A DNA stretch of 64,000 nucleotides from Jatrophihabitans sp. (GTDB taxonomy: Bacteria > Actinomycetota > Actinomycetes > Mycobacteriales > Jatrophihabitantaceae): NCBI GenBank assembly GCA_036389035.1, contig DASVQQ010000008.1, positions 1-64,000 of the forward strand, written 5' to 3'. Both the position numbers and the translations under genes were made by a program. Positions 59,801 through 64,000 of this stretch are shown here, one piece after another (position 1 is the stretch's first letter; each line of letters starts with the position of its first letter). The notes under the pieces were generated by a model. It worked only from the letters and a program-made list of their open reading frames with translations. It made no database searches and had not been told where the DNA came from.

Positions 59801-62800
59801 TGATCAGCCGCGTATACGGTGCCGGTGGAGCGCCGGTGGCCAGGCAGCGTCCGGACCGTCTGGTGGTGGACGCCCATGTCGCGGCCACCCATCCGGAGAT
59901 CGCGGCCACCGCGCGGCGTGCCGGCGTGCCGTTCCTGGTCGACCCGTTGACTCACTATCTGCAGGACGTGCAACATCCAGCCGATCCTTGGGCGAAGCTC
60001 TCGTTCGCCAATGAGCGAGCCCACACCCCGGCTGATCTCGCTGCGGCCCCACGCCAGGAACGGCTTGTTGAGGAGTGCCTCTCGTTCCAGATCGACCATG
60101 GCGCTACGACCCTGATCGCCCCCTACGCCCATATCGAGAGGGCCGACGATGGCTGGGTTGACATCCAGCGGCGGTTACTCGCCCAGACGCGCCGCTTCCT
60201 GGACCGCAATAACGTCCGCATCCCGGTAATGGCCGTGTTCGGGCTTGGGTGGCGGCTGTTGGACCGCGTGACCTGGCCTAGCGTCCTTAACCCGCTGCTT
60301 GAGGCATCCGCCTTGCTCGGACCGGTGCCGGTCGCACTAGCCGCGGCGAAAGTGGATCAAGGTGTACACCCCGAGCGGCGTCTCGCCGATCTGCTCGCCA
60401 CGATCGGGCAGATCAGCTCCCGTCACCCGGTCATTGCCTGGAACCAAGGGGCACTCGGCGAGGCATGTGTTGTCGGTGGCGCCATCGGCTACGAAGTCGG
60501 GATCGGATGGCGGGAACGGTGCGACCTGCGGTCGGCCTCGGCCGCTCACCGACTGCCACCGTCGGGCGGTGGCGGCGCGCGACCGGTATACGTGGCGAGT
60601 GTGCGGCGGAGCATTCCGAAGCCGAGCCTGCGGGTGCTGATGAGAGACCGCGTTCTCCTGCCGCACCTGGCTTGCACTCATCTGCCCTGCTGTCCGACCG
60701 GACATTCTGCCCTGCTTGGCGATGCCCGCGCGCACACCATCGCGGCCAGGGCCCGTACCCTCGCTGAACTCGATGCCGCAGACACCCTCGCTTGGAAGTG
60801 GCAACTTCTCACCCAAATCAGCGAACGCGGCCTTCAAGTTGCTGACCGGATCAACATCGCCAGCCGGCTCCATGACGCCGTGAGCCGCATCGACACCGCG
60901 GCTCTAGTGGCGACCTATGCCGTGGCAGCCGCGAAACGGCGCAACGCAACAGAGCGCGCCGCTTGAATCATCCGTCGACGCGAGCACGCGCTGTGGCGGG
61001 ACCAGCCGCTCAGATCTCGTCGCCCAGCTCGACCCGGGGCAGCGGACGCCGCCAGCTGCGCCGGAAGTAGGCCCGGCTGCCGGCGTAGAAGCCCAGCGAC
61101 ACGGCGGACTCCCTGCTCTGCAGGCCACGTGACACCGCCAGCTTGCGGATCCTGGAGCCGGTGAAGATCCATTCGGCCAGCAGCAGGCCGAACAGCCCCA
61201 GGGTCAGGATCTGCAGCGTCGGGATGGCGTAGCCGACCAGCATCAGCGGGAACAGCAGCAGCAGGTAGTTCGACGCCATCCGGCGCGAGTCGACGTAGTC
61301 CCGGGCCAGGGCGCGCACCGGGCCCTGGTCGCGGCGGGGCAGCACCCGGGGGTCGCCGGCCTTGACCGCCTCGCGGTACTCGGTGGCGGTCAGCTTCTTC
61401 TGGCCGGCGACCTTGGCCTTGCTGCCCTGCTGCTTCTGCCAGGCGGCGGCTTCCTTGCGGGTCTTGGGCGCCGGGGGCGGCGGTATGGAGTTCGTCCGGC
61501 GCTTGGGGGTCGGACGTCCCTTCGGCGCGCGCGCCGAGGCCGGGCCGGGCTCGGGCTCCGGGGCGGTCGGAACTTCGGTCACGGTCTCGGCGGCGGCTGC
61601 CTTGCGGCGGAGCGGGTTCACGGCGCAGCTTTCTTCTCGGGCGGGTCGGATCCGTGCCGGATCCAGTGGGTCAGGTCGGGAGCGGGGCGGCCGGCAGCAG
61701 CTCGGGCAGCGCCAGCATCCGGTCCAGCGCCAGCCGGGCGTTGCGGGCCACCGTCGGCTCGACGGTGATCTGGTTGACCACCTCGCCGCGCACCAGTGAC
61801 TCCAGAGTGTGCACCAGGTGCGGCAGGTCGATCCGGTTCATGGTGGCGCAGTAGCAGACGGTGGACTCCAGGAAGGTGATCACCTTGTCCGGGTGCGACT
61901 CGGCCAGCCGGCGCACCAGGTTCAGCTCGGTGCCGATCGCCCAGGCCGAACCGGCCGGCGCCGCCTCGATGGTCCTGATGATGTATTCGGTGGAACCGAC
62001 CAGGTCGGCCGCGCTGACCACCTCGTAGGTGCACTCGGGATGCACCAGCACCTGCACCCCGGGCACCCGCTCACGCACCTGGGCGACCTGCTCGGCGGTG
62101 AACCGGCCGTGCACCGAGCAGTGCCCGCGCCACAGGATCACCCGGGCCCGCCGCAGCTCCTCGACGGTGAGCCCGCCGTTGGGCTTGTACGGGTTGTAGA
62201 CCACGCAGTCGTCCAGGCTCAGGCCCAGCTGGCGCACCGCGGTGTTGCGCCCCAGGTGCTGGTCGGGCAGGAACAGCACCTTTCCCTCGCCGTCCGGGTG
62301 CTGGTCGAAGGCCCAGCGCAGCGCCCGCTCGGCGTTGGACGAGGTGCAGACCAGCCCGCCGCGCTCGCCGGTGAAGGCCTTGATCGCGGCCGAGGAGTTC
62401 ATGTAGGTGACCGGCACGGTCTGCCCGGCGATGCCGGCGTCGGTCAGGGCATCCCAGCAGTCCAGCACCTGGAAGTCGCGTGCCATGTCGGCCATCGAGC
62501 AGCCGGCAGCCAGGTCGGGCAGCAGCACCCGCTGGTTCTCACCGGTCAGGATGTCGGCCGACTCGGCCATGAAGTGCACCCCGCAGAAGACGATGTAGTC
62601 GGCTTCGGGGCGGGCCGCGGCGTCCCGGGCGAGCTTGAAGGAGTCCCCGGTGACGTCGGCGAACTGGATGACCTCGTCGCGCTGGTAGTGGTGGCCCAGG
62701 ATGAACACCTTGTCACCCAGGGCCGCCTTGGCCGCCCGGGCCCGCTCGACGAGATCGGGATCCGAGGCCGCCGGCAGCTCACCGGGGCAGTCCACCCCGC

Positions 62801-64000
62801 GCTCGGAGTCCGGGTCGCTGCCCCGCCCGAGCAGCAGCAGGGCCCGCGCCGAGGAGCCGGCCGCCTCAACCGAGGAGCCGGCCGCCTCAGCCTGAAGGTC
62901 ACGAACGTGTGTTGAACCGCCCGCCCCGGCTGAGACGTATGCATTCTTGTACCCATCAACGCTGGTCACAGCTGACAGTCTGCCTGCTGAGTGCCGATCC
63001 GTCGGCATGAGGCGCAGCACAGGCGGGCGACAGCTGGTCCGGCCGGGCTCGGTGAGCAGCGTCCGACGCGGCCCGCTGACCGGCCGGGCCGCCAACCCGA
63101 AGGCAGGGACGAGATGCGCACAGCTCGAATGCGATCGGCGGACGAACCGGCCGTCCGGACCGAACCAGTCCGTGACCCGCGCCGGATCCGCGCCAACGGC
63201 TGGCCGGTGCTGCCGCTGAGGCTCTTCCTGGGCGCCCTGTTCTGCTTCGCCGGCTATGCCAAGTTCAGCTATCCCGGCTTCTTCGACGAGGGCTCGCGCA
63301 ACGGCTTCCAGTCGGCAGCGCGCGCGGCCAGCGAGGGGACCCCGCTCAGTGGCCTGATGAGCCCGCTGGTGGACAACCCGTCGGTGTTCGGTCACATCAC
63401 CGCCATCTCCGAGATCGCCATCGGCCTGGGCCTGATCGTCGGCCTGCTGACCCGGATAGCGGCGCTGGCGGGCATGGTCCTGGTCACCTCGATCCTGCTG
63501 AGCGTCAACTGGACCGGCGTCAAGGAGTACACCGGCTCCAGCGGCTGGTTCACCGCCGTCGACCTGGCGATCGCCGCCGCGTTGTCGATCTTCCTGCTGG
63601 GCGGCTCGGGGCCGCTCGCGCTGGACAACCTGTTCATCAGGGCCCGCGATCGGCAGCGGGCCCGCGACGAGGCCGAGCCCAGCTTCCGGGACTCCGACAT
63701 CGACGACTCCCGCCGCCGGCTGCAGGGTGACCCGGCCTACGGCGCCGCGGGTGCCACCACCCAGATGCCGGTCGCCGGCGGCTACCGCGACGGCGACCGC
63801 GATGACCTGGACCACCCCGGCCGGGACCGTCCCGGGGACCGCGGTGCGACCGGTTACCGCCCCGAGGACCGCGACACGACCAGCTACCGGCCCGAGGGCG
63901 GCGGGACGACCAGCTACCGCCCCGAGGGGAGTGGCACGACCAGTTACCGTCCCGAGGGCGGCGGCGCCACCAGCTACCGCGCTGAGGACCACGGCGGGGA

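Overview
The window is very G+C-rich, with tightly packed genes, many GTG starts and several leaderless-looking promoters. It is chromosomal DNA of an actinobacterium. Marker proteins (class B L,D-transpeptidase, GlnA2, GlnE, the sucB/lpdA/lipA/lipB block, DUF4191, DUF3043 and GlnR-type boxes) agree. From memory, the order nadA/DUF3043 - cobUTS - gcvT - pepA - lpdA/sucB - TIGR01777 epimerase - lipA/lipB - DUF4191/RDD - glnA1 - glnE - glnA2 resembles the Rv2205-Rv2222 region of Mycobacterium tuberculosis. The codon style and extra genes suggest a non-mycobacterial lineage, possibly Frankia- or Jatrophihabitans-like. The genus is inference.

Layout. 1-9.5 kb: 5' part of nadE, L,D-transpeptidase, glnA2, a GT2 glycosyltransferase, a class I amidotransferase and glnE. 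9.5-15.5 kb: PAP2 protein, a small-molecule kinase divergent from a dialkylglycine decarboxylase, selO, and a Clp_N/HTH protein with a twin-operator leaderless promoter. 15.6-29.6 kb is an accessory zone. It holds an orphan antitoxin, a frameshifted HTH gene, a degenerate-GGDEF membrane protein next to a 16-residue Asn/Trp peptide gene with its own terminator, a gene-free lower-G+C stretch, an APH-type kinase and an APC permease. It continues with a PIN toxin module, a c-di-AMP riboswitch in front of a secreted GH26-like glycosidase, a CsoR-family repressor facing an MMPL exporter, PhzF, and a CmtR-like/CDF metal operon.

29.6-36.4 kb is the most striking part. A lower-G+C operon encodes a DUF6361 protein, a phospholipase-D-like nuclease and a SNF2-type helicase, with overlapping genes. 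It lies between intact glnA1 and a decayed second copy of the last ~200 bp of glnA1. This looks like a mobile defence island inserted at the glnA1 3' end.

36.4-64 kb returns to core genes: glnA1 with a strong GlnR box, RDD and DUF4191 proteins, a cell-surface protein, lipB-lipA, an MMPL protein, a Ser/Thr kinase, a TIGR01777 epimerase, sucB-lpdA, pepA, gcvT and cobU-cobT-cobS. Two toxin-antitoxin-like modules follow (a small toxin-like protein with an HTH partner, and RES/Xre). Then come an aldo-keto reductase, an unrecognised 403-residue protein, DUF3043, nadA and a DoxX protein cut by the window end.

The genes fall into a few themes. Nitrogen control: glnA1, glnA2 and glnE (GlnE adenylylates glutamine synthetase), with GlnR-like boxes before both synthetases. 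Lipoate-dependent metabolism: lipB and lipA make the cofactor used by SucB and by the glycine cleavage system of GcvT. NAD supply: nadA and nadE. Late cobalamin assembly: cobUTS. Around these sits an accessory load of metal resistance, toxin-antitoxin modules and a candidate anti-phage system.
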